A DNA stretch of 37,074 nt from the NCBI GenBank assembly GCA_000402355.1, contig AQRS01000033.1, forward strand, positions 1-37,074, read 5' to 3'. The notes under the pieces were generated by a model. It made no database searches. It saw only the letters and a list, made by a program, of their open reading frames with translations, and was not told where the DNA came from. The stretch's first letter is position 1; every line of letters starts with the position of its first letter. This DNA comes from Candidatus Iainarchaeum andersonii SCGC AAA011-E11. GTDB lineage: Archaea > Iainarchaeota > Iainarchaeia > Iainarchaeales > Iainarchaeaceae. This document shows positions 14,843-22,447 of this stretch, piece by piece. Position numbers and translations under genes: made by a program.

Positions 14843-15000
14843 TATAAAAAGCCGGACGGCACCTTATTAGTTTGGACAGAAAATCCGGGGGGATCCAATC
14901 CTAAAAAGTGAATCCAACCAAACAAGTTTGGAGCGGGGTTAGGCTCACCAAGCTAATTGAAGAAAAAAAGAACCCCGTTCCCAACTCCAATCCCCAAAAA
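14843..15000 (+). ncRNA. Candidate structured RNA with its own TATA box
   Basis: The 353-base gap between the HTH gene and topA holds TATAAAAA at 14843-14850. From about 14872 a compact fold is possible: closing stem GGGGAT (14889-14894)/ATCCCC (14990-14995), hairpin CCAAAC (14918-14923)/GTTTGG (14926-14931), and hairpin CGGGGTT (14934-14940)/AACCCCG (14971-14977). Together these make a three-way junction. No frame in either strand looks coding. It does not show tRNA, 7S, C/D-box or RNase P signatures that I can recognise. Confidence 0.4.
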
Positions 15001-15045
15001 GATTTTGCAGAAACCGATTTTTCAGAAATCATAAAAAAATTTATG

Positions 15046-15135
15046 TGAATTGCCCACACCTAAAGGCAGCAAATTGTTTTTGGTTGTTCACACTTTCCGT
15101 CAACGGAATGCCCGTTAGGGTATTGGGTTGTTCAC
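15046..15135. repeat. Hairpin repeat unit at the 3' end of topA
   Basis: CCGTCAACGGAATGCCC followed by GTTAGGG and TTGGGTTGTTCAC (15097-15134) matches the third unit of the tandem hairpin repeat on the other side of topA. A more diverged unit with GTGAA/TTCAC ends precedes it (15046-15092). It overlaps the topA stop codon by three bases and could act as a 3' hairpin for topA transcripts. Confidence 0.5.
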
Positions 15136-17210
15136 GAAACAGTTTGCGCACCCTCAGCCTTATTCTCTTTTGCAACCGCAGCCTTTTCCTTGTTCGCCTT
15201 CCACTGCGCCTTGGTTTCACAGTTCGGGTTCACGCACATTTCAAACCTGTACCTCTGCCCGAAAACCTTTATGACCGGGGTTCCGCATTTCCCGCACAGG
15301 CCGCTTGTGGGAACAATTTTCCCCTTCTGCGGCAACGGATAGGTGTTCGTGCACTTCGGATAATTCGTGCAGCCGAGGAAGCGCTTCTTGTTCCTGCTCA
15401 TCAGCATCCTCAATTGGCCGCCGCACTTGTCGCACTTGCCGACAATCGAGTCCTCGCGCAATGCTTCCCTCAAATGCGAACCGATTTTATCCTTGTTCTC
15501 AAGCATCCTTTCAAGTATTTTTCCCAAAAATTCGCGCGATTCCTCGACCACCTCGGCCTTTGTTTTCTTGCCCGCCGCAATCTTGTCCATTTCCTTTTCC
15601 AGTTCGGCGGTCATCTCCGGCTTCACAGCATCCACCTCGTTCTTTTCAAGCGCATCCACAACAGCAAACGCTATTTTGTTCGGCTCAATGGCCTTGCTCC
15701 CCATGATATAATGCCTCGCAAAGAGCTTCTGTATTATTGTGTGCCTCGTGCTCTTCGTCCCTATGCCCAGGTCCTCCATCAGCTTTATGAGCGTTGATTC
15801 GCTATAGCGTGAAGGCGGCTGGGTTTCCTTTGAAAGCAAATCAAGCTTTTCAAGCGCGACCTTTTCACCCTCGGAAAGCAAAGGCAAAAAAACCTCCGAA
15901 ATGGCGGAATACGGGTAAACGTCCTTCCAGCCGGCCTTCACAATCTTCTGGCCGTGCGCAACAAACGGCTCTTTCTCAACATCAATGTCAACAGCCATGT
16001 TTTCAGTGACCGCATCTTCACTAAGAGTCGCGAAGAAGCGCCTCACAATCAATTCATAAATTTTCCACTGCCTCTCGCTAAGCCTTGATTTCGGCGCCGC
16101 GGTAACCGGGTGTATCGGAGGGTGGTCCGTGGTTTCCTTTTTTCCGCGCGAAGGATTCAACACATCCTTGGAGAGAAATGCGTTCGCATCATTCGAAAAT
16201 TCCGGGACCTTCGCCATTTCCGAAAGAATTTCCTTTAAGTCAAGGGTTGCGGAATAAACAGTATTATCCGTTCTCGGATAGGAAGTGAAACCCTGCTGGT
16301 AAAGGCCTTCGGCAATCTCCATCGCCTGGCTCGCGGAAAAACCTATAGTAGTAGCCTGCCTCAGAAAATCGGTTGTATTGAAAGGAGTTGGCCTGCTTAA
16401 GGTGCGCCTGGAACTCTTGATGGATTTCACGATTCCGAACTTGGCCTTGAGCCTCGAAATTTTTTCCGCTGCATCCTTTTCCCAGAACTTCCCGTTCTTG
16501 TGCTCGGCAACAAAGGCAATGGAATCCTTTTTGAAGTGCGCGAGCACCTCCCAGTACGGCTTCACCTTGAATGCAAGGCGCTCCTTCTCCCTATTGACTA
16601 TGATTGCAAGCGTGGGCGTCTGGACGCGGCCGACGCTCAAATAATCCTTGCCGAGCTTCCCCGAAACAAGGGAAATGAATCTCGTGAGCACGGCGCCCCA
16701 AATCAGGTCTATTTCGCGCCTCGAGTCCGCGGAATCCGCGAAATTATAGTCAACCTCCGCGAGGCTTGAAAATGCCTTGTCAATGTCCTTCTTTGTGATT
16801 GCGGAGAAATAGGCGCGCTTGAATTTTATTTTGGGGTTCGCCTCTTTCAGGTAATTCAGGGCCTCGACTCCTATGCTTTCGCCCTCGCGGTCGGCATCGG
16901 TCGCAATAATTACCTCATCGCATTCCTTTGCAATGCCCTTCAGGCCGGCAATGATTGCGGTTTCCTTTCCCGCGTACTCTATTTCGGCGTGAAGCAGCTT
17001 CTTCAAATCCGTGCCGACCCAGTAACTGTACTTCTTCGGGAACTCGACATCGCTTATGTGGCCGCGCAGGGGAAAAACAATGCAATCGTTTCCATTTGCC
17101 GCGCGGAACCGGAACGCCTGCGCCGAGCCAACGCTCGAGGCGGCAACATTTTTGCCCGCGAGAATCGAGGCAATCGTCTGCCCGGCAATCGCCTTTTCCG
17201 CAATAATCAT
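15132..17210 (-). CDS. topA: DNA topoisomerase I (type IA)
   Basis: This 692-residue protein starts at ATG 17210; the upstream TTG adds only three residues. It relaxes negative supercoils by transient single-strand cleavage. The Toprim domain has ATDADREGE (about 103-111). The catalytic tyrosine is Tyr311 in GFTSYPRTDN, and LSVGRVQTPTLAI is the conserved domain IV motif. The C-terminus has two four-cysteine zinc modules (CDKCGG...CTNYPKC and CGKCG...CVNPNC) and a Lys/Glu/Ala-rich tail, the usual archaeal TopA layout. There is no reverse-gyrase helicase domain. Hairpin repeats flank the gene on both sides, and lrp lies upstream on the same strand. Confidence 0.95.
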   Translation of the reverse strand: MIIAEKAIAGQTIASILAGKNVAASSVGSAQAFRFRAANGNDCIVFPLRGHISDVEFPKKYSYWVGTDLKKLLHAEIEYAGKETAIIAGLKGIAKECDEVIIATDADREGESIGVEALNYLKEANPKIKFKRAYFSAITKKDIDKAFSSLAEVDYNFADSADSRREIDLIWGAVLTRFISLVSGKLGKDYLSVGRVQTPTLAIIVNREKERLAFKVKPYWEVLAHFKKDSIAFVAEHKNGKFWEKDAAEKISRLKAKFGIVKSIKSSRRTLSRPTPFNTTDFLRQATTIGFSASQAMEIAEGLYQQGFTSYPRTDNTVYSATLDLKEILSEMAKVPEFSNDANAFLSKDVLNPSRGKKETTDHPPIHPVTAAPKSRLSERQWKIYELIVRRFFATLSEDAVTENMAVDIDVEKEPFVAHGQKIVKAGWKDVYPYSAISEVFLPLLSEGEKVALEKLDLLSKETQPPSRYSESTLIKLMEDLGIGTKSTRHTIIQKLFARHYIMGSKAIEPNKIAFAVVDALEKNEVDAVKPEMTAELEKEMDKIAAGKKTKAEVVEESREFLGKILERMLENKDKIGSHLREALREDSIVGKCDKCGGQLRMLMSRNKKRFLGCTNYPKCTNTYPLPQKGKIVPTSGLCGKCGTPVIKVFGQRYRFEMCVNPNCETKAQWKANKEKAAVAKENKAEGAQTVS

Positions 17211-17250
17211 TTTCAGCAAAGCTAAGCACCCAGACCCAAAAAAATGACAT

Positions 17251-17374
17251 CCGTCAACCGACCCCCATTTGGAGGCGGGTTGTCAAACTTCCCGTCAACC
17301 GACCCCCATTTGGAGGCGGGTTGTCAAACTTCCCGTCAACTGAACCCCCTTCGGGGGTTGGGTTGTTAAAGAAG
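17251..17374. repeat. Three tandem 41-base hairpin units between lrp and topA
   Basis: Units start at 17251, 17292 and 17333. The first two are identical over 41 bases, and the third keeps the ends CCGTCAAC and GGGTTGTTAAA but has a different, stronger stem (AACCCCC-TTCG-GGGGGTT). Each unit folds with CAAC(C) pairing to GGGTTG. The fourth, diverged copy is at the other end of topA (15097-15134). They lie in the 3' region of lrp and the 5' region of topA. Confidence 0.8.
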
Positions 17375-17430
17375 ATTTGTGGCATCAACAAATTTTTAAA
17401 AGAACCACAAAAAAAACTGAATTCAAAATC

Positions 17431-17904
17431 TCACGCGAGCTTCTTCTGGAATGAAAATGAAGGAAGCGACTTTGACTTTTTCACTTCGGAAATGACGACG
17501 AGGGTCTTGATGTCAAGAACGCCGTCAAGGGTTCCGAGGCGCTCCACAAATTTTTCCGCGGAATCAAGGTCAGGCACCACGATTTTCGCGACAAGGTTGT
17601 ATTCGCCGAGAACCTGGTGCAGCTCGAGTATGTAATCCAGCTCTTTGAGCTTTTTCACGACATCCTTGTTCTTCGAGAGCTCGCTCCTTATCTGGACAAA
17701 AATCGGGTTTTCATAGCCAAGGGTCCTGAGGTTCAAATCCGCTGAAATCGCGGTAATCACGCCGCGCCTCTTGAGGCGCTCGAAACGCTTCTTTATCGCG
17801 ACATCCGTGAGCTTCACGTCCTTTGCAATTGCGCTGAACGACGCGCGCCCATCCTCGAGAAGCAGCTGGATAATCTTGTGGTCAATCTTGTCAAGCACCT
17901 CCAC
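17431..17904 (-). CDS. Lrp/AsnC-family transcription regulator
   Basis: This 157-residue protein starts at GTG 17904. The N-terminal helix-turn-helix is the textbook Lrp form: DKIDHKIIQLLLEDGRASFS, AIAKDVKLTDVAIKKRFERL, KRRGVIT. The C-terminal RAM/AsnC domain follows, with YENPIFVQIRSEL, ELHQVLGEYNLVAKIVV and GVLDIKTLVV. Such proteins form octamers or dimers that sense amino acids or act as global regulators. A 20-residue Ser/Lys tail is extra. It lies upstream of topA on the same strand and divergent from the ATP-cone gene, with dispersed element copy C between the two promoters. Confidence 0.95.
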   Translation of the reverse strand: MEVLDKIDHKIIQLLLEDGRASFSAIAKDVKLTDVAIKKRFERLKRRGVITAISADLNLRTLGYENPIFVQIRSELSKNKDVVKKLKELDYILELHQVLGEYNLVAKIVVPDLDSAEKFVERLGTLDGVLDIKTLVVISEVKKSKSLPSFSFQKKLA

Positions 17905-17977
17905 GAATAAAACCCCCGCAAAAAACAGCCTATTAACTATTCAAACACCCAAGGCATTAAAAAGTTAAGTTTCCAAA

Positions 17978-18085
17978 CAGCAGTTTCGGCTGTTGCAACG
18001 AATTAGGCAGGGAGAAAAAGAGTAAAATATTCTTTTGCCAAATTCGTTGTGGGTGCGAGCACTATCTTCGCTTGGGCTCGATAGT
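17978..18085 (+). repeat. Dispersed structured intergenic element, copy C (108 bases)
   Basis: CAGCAG-TTTCGG-CTGTTG (17978-17995) differs from the other copies by an A-to-G change that keeps pairing as G-U. The same inserted hairpin as in copy A follows (CAACGAAT/ATTCGTTG arms), then GGGTGCGAGC, and a short outer stem ACTATC (18061-18066)/GATAGT (18080-18085). It lies between the divergent lrp and ATP-cone genes. Confidence 0.85.
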
Positions 18086-18143
18086 AAGAAATACAAGTGG
18101 CTTGCGGCAATTTAAAGAACTTTTTTGAACTAAAAGCATATCT

Positions 18144-19709
18144 GTGGAAGAGAAAAAACCCATCAGCGAAGTAATACAGAGGATAGCCTTCGAATGCCAG
18201 GAGAGCGGCGCCACCAAGTGGGAAGTGGTGAAGGTAATCAAGGAGCTCGAATCTTTTGAAGGCGGGGAAAAGCAGCTCAGGAGAAAGGCCGCGGAAACGC
18301 TCGAAAAGCTGAACCCCGAGGCGGCAAAAACATTCATTTCATTCGAGGAGCTCAAGGTATTCACTTCGCACGAAAAGCTCGAGTCTTTCGACCGTGGCAA
18401 CATAATCAAGTCGCTCCTAAAGGAAACAGGCATCAGCAGGCACGTTGCAGAAAAAATCGGTTCCGAGGTCGAGGACAAGATAAAGGATCTGAAGATAGGC
18501 TATTTGAACACTCACATAATACGCGAAATGGTGAACGTGAAGCTGCTTGAGTATGGCCACGAGCCGATACACAGTCAGTACGTGCGCCTCGGCCTCCCGG
18601 TATTCGAGGTGAAAAAGAGGCTGAACGCGGGATTGTTCGAGGACAGGGAAATACTCAGGGAGTACAACTGGCTCTCGGCCATAACAAAGGACGCGAGGGA
18701 ACTGCATTTCAACGGCACGATACATGTTTACGGTGCCGAAGATTTTTCCACGAAAACTTTTGCGCATTCGGAATTCTTTGCAGGGGAAAAAACTTATGCG
18801 ACGCCTGTCGAGGCCGCAAAACTCGACAGGTTCTGCACGAACCCGGTTACGCTGAAGGCATTCAATTTTTCCATCGCGCCGGAAAAGCCCGTGAACCAGA
18901 GGAAACTCCGCGAAGAAATTTTGGAGACAGAAAAAATATTTTCAATTACGGGGAAGCGCTGCGCCGAACTTGCGCTCTTCAGCGGCTACGAATGGGAAGG
19001 CCTTTCAAAGAGAAAGGAGAACGCGACAGCCATTGCGGCAATGCTGCTTTCCTCGAACCCGAAAGAGTTCGAACTTAGCGTATCAATTGACTCCAAGTAC
19101 CAGCTCAAGCTGCTCGAAAAAAACGGCCTCAACAACGCACTGGTGCTGAACAACTCAAGTGAAAAAACCACCGCGTACCAGTTTGGAGTATTGACCGGGA
19201 ACGCGGACGGCGTACTTCAGCTCACCGCAATAAACCTGGAAAAAATCGCTTTGGAATCAGGAAACGAGGGGCGCTTCATTGAAAGGCTGGAGATTGTTGC
19301 GGAAAAAATTTCGGGATTATGCGAAAAGAAAAAGGAGGAGCTGAAGGCAAGGCCTTACTTTGAGGAATGGATGCTCCTGAAAAGCCTCGGCGCCGTAAGC
19401 CTCGCGGGAATGCAGCAGTGCGCCGAAACAATGGAGGTTGCGGACGCGCCGAAACTCGCGGACGACATTATTGCGCTGATTCACAGGCACAACCTGGCCG
19501 CAATGGAAATGCCCCCATCTGAAGCCGAACGCAGGTTCGGCCTGCACGAGGACAGAAAACTGGCGCAGGAAATGCTGTTCGGCATGAGGGGCACAAGGCA
19601 AAAGAGAAAATACGGGTTTGTTTACGCGGCCGAAACAATGAAGGAGGCGCTTGAACTGCTGAACGACTGCCCGGCCGTAAAGCTTAGCCTGAAGGATGAT
19701 AGCTCTTGA
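18144..19709 (+). CDS. ATP-cone protein resembling part of anaerobic ribonucleotide reductase
   Basis: This 521-residue protein starts at GTG 18144, about 30 bases after a TTTAAAG box. Residues about 65-155 form an ATP-cone: FTSHEKLESFDRGNIIKSLL, VAEKIGSEVEDKI, YLNTHIIREMVNVKLLEYG. A partial second cone may precede it. Residues 160-200 (EYNWLSAITKDARELHFNG, TIHVYGAEDF) resemble the entry to the NrdD catalytic domain (AHINGDIHIHD). The C-terminal glycyl-radical loop of NrdD (RVCGY) is absent, and the protein is shorter than NrdD (about 600-700). It may be a regulatory relative or a degenerate enzyme that binds ATP/dATP. Its end overlaps the convergent membrane-protein gene by 26 bases. Confidence 0.6.
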   Translation: MEEKKPISEVIQRIAFECQESGATKWEVVKVIKELESFEGGEKQLRRKAAETLEKLNPEAAKTFISFEELKVFTSHEKLESFDRGNIIKSLLKETGISRHVAEKIGSEVEDKIKDLKIGYLNTHIIREMVNVKLLEYGHEPIHSQYVRLGLPVFEVKKRLNAGLFEDREILREYNWLSAITKDARELHFNGTIHVYGAEDFSTKTFAHSEFFAGEKTYATPVEAAKLDRFCTNPVTLKAFNFSIAPEKPVNQRKLREEILETEKIFSITGKRCAELALFSGYEWEGLSKRKENATAIAAMLLSSNPKEFELSVSIDSKYQLKLLEKNGLNNALVLNNSSEKTTAYQFGVLTGNADGVLQLTAINLEKIALESGNEGRFIERLEIVAEKISGLCEKKKEELKARPYFEEWMLLKSLGAVSLAGMQQCAETMEVADAPKLADDIIALIHRHNLAAMEMPPSEAERRFGLHEDRKLAQEMLFGMRGTRQKRKYGFVYAAETMKEALELLNDCPAVKLSLKDDSS

Positions 19710-20433
19710 TCAGACCGAACCTGTGCATATAAATCTGGGTCTTCACAACCTCGATGAAAGGCACGAGGAAAATAACCCCGATGAGCAGGGAAACGAAGCT
19801 CCCGACAAAAAAGAAGTAATCAAGGGCAAATTCTATGAGCTGGAGCAGGAACAGGCTCACGACTCCGAGAGCAAGGACCTGCACAAAAGAAAACATGTTC
19901 TTCGAAATGAAGTCCCAGTTCCTGGAAATGGAGCTGCCCAGGCTTTCCTCGTCAACCACGATTGTCTGAGGCAGGAAAAGGAACGAAGCCGACAAAAACA
20001 TCAGCAGCAAATTCAGCGCCCAGATAGGCAGGCCGTAAGCAATGAGGATTGCCCCCGCAATGGACGCAATAATCGTGAAGAGCGCGAGGAACCTGAAGTA
20101 CCTGAAAGCGAACTTCCCGATTTTTTCCGCGAGGTAATTATTCATCTTCACGTTGCTCAAATCGCCCCTCACCGCAAGAACCATTAGGCAGACAAGCAAG
20201 GAGTAGCAAAAAAGGAAAACAAACGCCAGCGCGAGAAGAAGCGCCGAGTTGAGAAGCGGCTCGTTGATGAACCCATAGTCAATGAAAACGGTTGCCGAGG
20301 AAACAAAGGAACTCGCAAGAAACTCGCCTTCCTTGCCGAGAATGAACGGAAGAACGAACACCAAAAGCAAAACGAAAGAAAATGCGGTGGAAAAATTCTT
20401 CAGATACCTGTTCAATGCTCCGCGCAAATCCAT
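19684..20433 (-). CDS. Multi-pass membrane protein, unknown function
   Basis: This 249-residue protein has about six hydrophobic segments (near residues 16-33, 61-85, 110-130, 131-158, 190-210 and 213-235). It begins MDLRGALNRYLKNFSTAFSF and has an LFLPQTIVVDEESLGSSISR loop between membrane segments. This loop recalls integral membrane proteins of the DUF4013/DUF975-like type, where an acidic-Ser stretch precedes a W-x-F-x-S helix (RNWDFISKNMFSF). No transport or catalytic motif is visible. The ATG at 20433 is preceded by an AT-rich TTTTTAATAT stretch suited to a leaderless promoter. Its 3' end overlaps the ATP-cone gene tail to tail. Confidence 0.75.
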   Translation of the reverse strand: MDLRGALNRYLKNFSTAFSFVLLLVFVLPFILGKEGEFLASSFVSSATVFIDYGFINEPLLNSALLLALAFVFLFCYSLLVCLMVLAVRGDLSNVKMNNYLAEKIGKFAFRYFRFLALFTIIASIAGAILIAYGLPIWALNLLLMFLSASFLFLPQTIVVDEESLGSSISRNWDFISKNMFSFVQVLALGVVSLFLLQLIEFALDYFFFVGSFVSLLIGVIFLVPFIEVVKTQIYMHRFGLIKSYHPSG

Positions 20434-20483
20434 GCCAATAAACCCCGAAATACGTGTATTTGGAAGATATTAAAAACATTCAC

Positions 20484-20535
20484 CCCGACCATGCTCGTCG
20501 GGAGGGAGCAGTTGTCGAGGCATCGTAGATGCCTC
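20484..20535. terminator. Two tandem hairpins after the methylthiotransferase gene
   Basis: CCCGAC (20484-20489)/GTCGGG (20497-20502) and GAGGCATC (20517-20524)/GATGCCTC (20528-20535) are perfect stems. They lie in the gap between the methylthiotransferase stop and the membrane-protein start on the minus strand. A termination or 3'-end processing role is inferred from position. Confidence 0.4.
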
Positions 20536-20572
20536 ATAAATCCTTAAGGCTAAAATTATAGCATATAATTGC

Positions 20573-21862
20573 TCATTTGGCAGCCAACAAGCCCCTGAGA
20601 ACAGGCTTTTCCCTTTCGGCTGAAATTACCCTCGCCTCGAGGTAAGTGGGGAAAACCGAGGTTATTTCCACATCAGCAAATTTGCCCCTTAAATCCTCGC
20701 TTATGATTACGGGCTTGTAGTTTGAGGACCTGCCCATAAACCTGCCCTTTACCCCTTCCTCGCTCACAAAAACCCTTTCAGTTTTGCCGAGCATGCGCCC
20801 GTTCTGCCTGAAAGAAATCGCCCTGCACAGCGAGGCAAGCCTCCTGCTCCGCTCCTTCTTTATGCGGCCGTGCAGCTGCCCATTCATCGAAGCCGCAATT
20901 GTTCCGGGCCTCGCGCCGAATCTGGAAATGTTCACGATGTCCGGCGCGGTTTCCTTTATTGCCTCCAGGGTTTCAGAAAATTCCCCCTCTGTTTCCGTTG
21001 GAAAGCCCGCAATCACATCCGTGGCAATAGTAATGTCCGGAACATCCCTGCGAAGATTCTCAATAAGTTCGTAGTACTGTTCAACCGTGTAGCCGCGCCG
21101 CATGAGGTTCAGTATCCTGTTAGAGCCGGCCTGCAATGGGATGTGCAGGAACCTGTAAACGCGCCTATCCGAAAAAAGCGGCACAAGCGAATCATAAATG
21201 CGCCTCAAGTGATGCGGATTCATCATCCCTATCCTTATCCTGTACTCGCCCTGAACCAAGAGAAGCCCGCGCAGCAATTCAGGGAGCGAGGTTCCGATGT
21301 CAAGGCCATAGGCGCCGGTGTCCTGGCTCGTGAGCCAGAATTCCTTTGAATCCGGAAGCGAAGAAACAAAACGCCGCTTCAAATGTTCAATGGGAAAGCT
21401 CTTCACGTTCCCCCGCGCGAATTTGGTGCCGCAGAAAGTGCAGAAATTTGTGCAGCCCCTGTTTATCGGCATTATGGTTACGTTAGGGTTGTCGCGCAAA
21501 GCATTGATTGAAGGCGAGAAAGGCGCCTCCTTTATTCCGAGAACCTGGGAAAGCTTTTCAAGATCGGGGCCCATGTGGATTATGTTGGGCGAGATCCCCT
21601 CTATCAGATGCGGGCTGACTTTCGGCAGGCACCCGAAAACAATGAGTTGCGAACCATTTTTTTCCGCGGCCTGATTGAGTTTGCGTATTCTGCTCAGCAT
21701 CTTGAATTCGGTCTGCTCCTTCACGGCGCAGGTGTTCACGACAAGAAAATCAGAATCCGGAACAGAGCCAATAGAGGCGCCGTTTTCCTTCGCGTGGCCG
21801 CGAATCATCTCGGTTTCCGCGAGATTCATGGAACAGCCGTAGCCCTCCACGTGAATTCTCAT
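20573..21862 (-). CDS. tRNA methylthiotransferase (e-MtaB/CDKAL1-like, radical SAM)
   Basis: This 429-residue enzyme adds a methylthio group to t6A at position 37 of tRNAs reading ANN codons. The N-terminal MTTase domain starts RIHVEGYGCSMNLAETEM and supplies Cys10, Cys45 and Cys78 for the auxiliary 4Fe-4S cluster. The radical SAM motif is C137-x3-C141-x2-C144 in NRGCTNFCTFCGTKFARG. DVIAGFPTETEGEF and the C-terminal TRAM domain (VFVSEEGVKGRFMGRSSNYK) follow. The length and sequence match archaeal CDKAL1-type proteins. It starts three bases after the stop of an upstream membrane protein on the same strand, so both are in one operon. Confidence 0.95.
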   Translation of the reverse strand: MRIHVEGYGCSMNLAETEMIRGHAKENGASIGSVPDSDFLVVNTCAVKEQTEFKMLSRIRKLNQAAEKNGSQLIVFGCLPKVSPHLIEGISPNIIHMGPDLEKLSQVLGIKEAPFSPSINALRDNPNVTIMPINRGCTNFCTFCGTKFARGNVKSFPIEHLKRRFVSSLPDSKEFWLTSQDTGAYGLDIGTSLPELLRGLLLVQGEYRIRIGMMNPHHLRRIYDSLVPLFSDRRVYRFLHIPLQAGSNRILNLMRRGYTVEQYYELIENLRRDVPDITIATDVIAGFPTETEGEFSETLEAIKETAPDIVNISRFGARPGTIAASMNGQLHGRIKKERSRRLASLCRAISFRQNGRMLGKTERVFVSEEGVKGRFMGRSSNYKPVIISEDLRGKFADVEITSVFPTYLEARVISAEREKPVLRGLLAAK

Positions 21863-21865
21863 AGG

Positions 21866-22387
21866 TTAATCACCTGTAATAAGTTTCGAACTGATTTCGT
21901 GCCCGCCTTCGCCGCGGGATTTTTTCCCCGAACCTTTTTCCTTGGGCAGTTCATCGAAATTCTCAATCAGCATGCGCGCGGCCCAGCCGCCTATTCCCGC
22001 AAGGACAAAGTAAATGTAAGAGGACTGGAGGAAAAGCGAAAAATAATCCAGGCGGAAAAGCGAAATGTCGACCCCGGAAAGCGAGGCCTGGTTCCCGAAA
22101 TAATAGTAAACCGCAACCACAAAAGCGGCGTAGGAAAAGACCGCTAAAAGCGCCGGAAAAATGTACAGGAAGGTGTTTCCGAAGCCGAGCTCCTCGCGCA
22201 TCCACGGAACCAGCAAATACACGAAAAAGAACCCCGCAATCGGCAGGAAGTAAAGCGTGTAATCAAGCCTCGAAAAATCAAGGGAAAAATTCCAGTCCTG
22301 CAGGGGCTCAATGATTATTCCCAGCGCATAAAGCGCGGCATACACGAGCGCGAAAACGAACAAAACCTTCAGGTGCTTCGAATCCAT
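21866..22387 (-). CDS. Four-helix membrane protein, unknown function
   Basis: This 173-residue protein has four hydrophobic segments (near residues 8-26, 44-63, 73-97 and 117-138) and a charged cytoplasmic tail (ELPKEKGSGKKSRGEGG). Aromatic residues are abundant in the membrane parts (YYYFGNQ, FSLFLQSSYIYFVL). No family is recognised. It is the first gene of an operon with the tRNA methylthiotransferase, with a three-base gap, and diverges from rfcS. The operon partner does not suggest a shared role. Confidence 0.75.
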   Translation of the reverse strand: MDSKHLKVLFVFALVYAALYALGIIIEPLQDWNFSLDFSRLDYTLYFLPIAGFFFVYLLVPWMREELGFGNTFLYIFPALLAVFSYAAFVVAVYYYFGNQASLSGVDISLFRLDYFSLFLQSSYIYFVLAGIGGWAARMLIENFDELPKEKGSGKKSRGEGGHEISSKLITGD

Positions 22388-22417
22388 GAAAAACCTACTA
22401 AAAGGGGTGCGAATCGG

Positions 22418-22424
22418 TTTAAAA
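22418..22424 (+). promoter_or_regulatory. TATA box of rfcS
   Basis: TTTAAAA at 22418-22424 is centred about 27 bases before ATG 22448, the distance expected for a leaderless transcript. This supports 22448 rather than the upstream ATG at 22430 as the true start. Confidence 0.55.
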
Positions 22425-22447
22425 CTATTATGATTTCACATCCAATA

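Noticed and set aside
14843..15000. Candidate RNA considered as tRNA, 7S RNA, RNase P RNA or C/D-box RNA
   Set aside because: No T-arm or anticodon arm, no conserved P4 helix sequences, no SRP Alu/S-domain motifs, and no RTGATGA/CTGA box pairs were seen.
17251..17374. Tandem repeats considered as a CRISPR array
   Set aside because: Units are directly adjacent with no spacers, there are only three, and each is a hairpin in itself. No cas genes are nearby.
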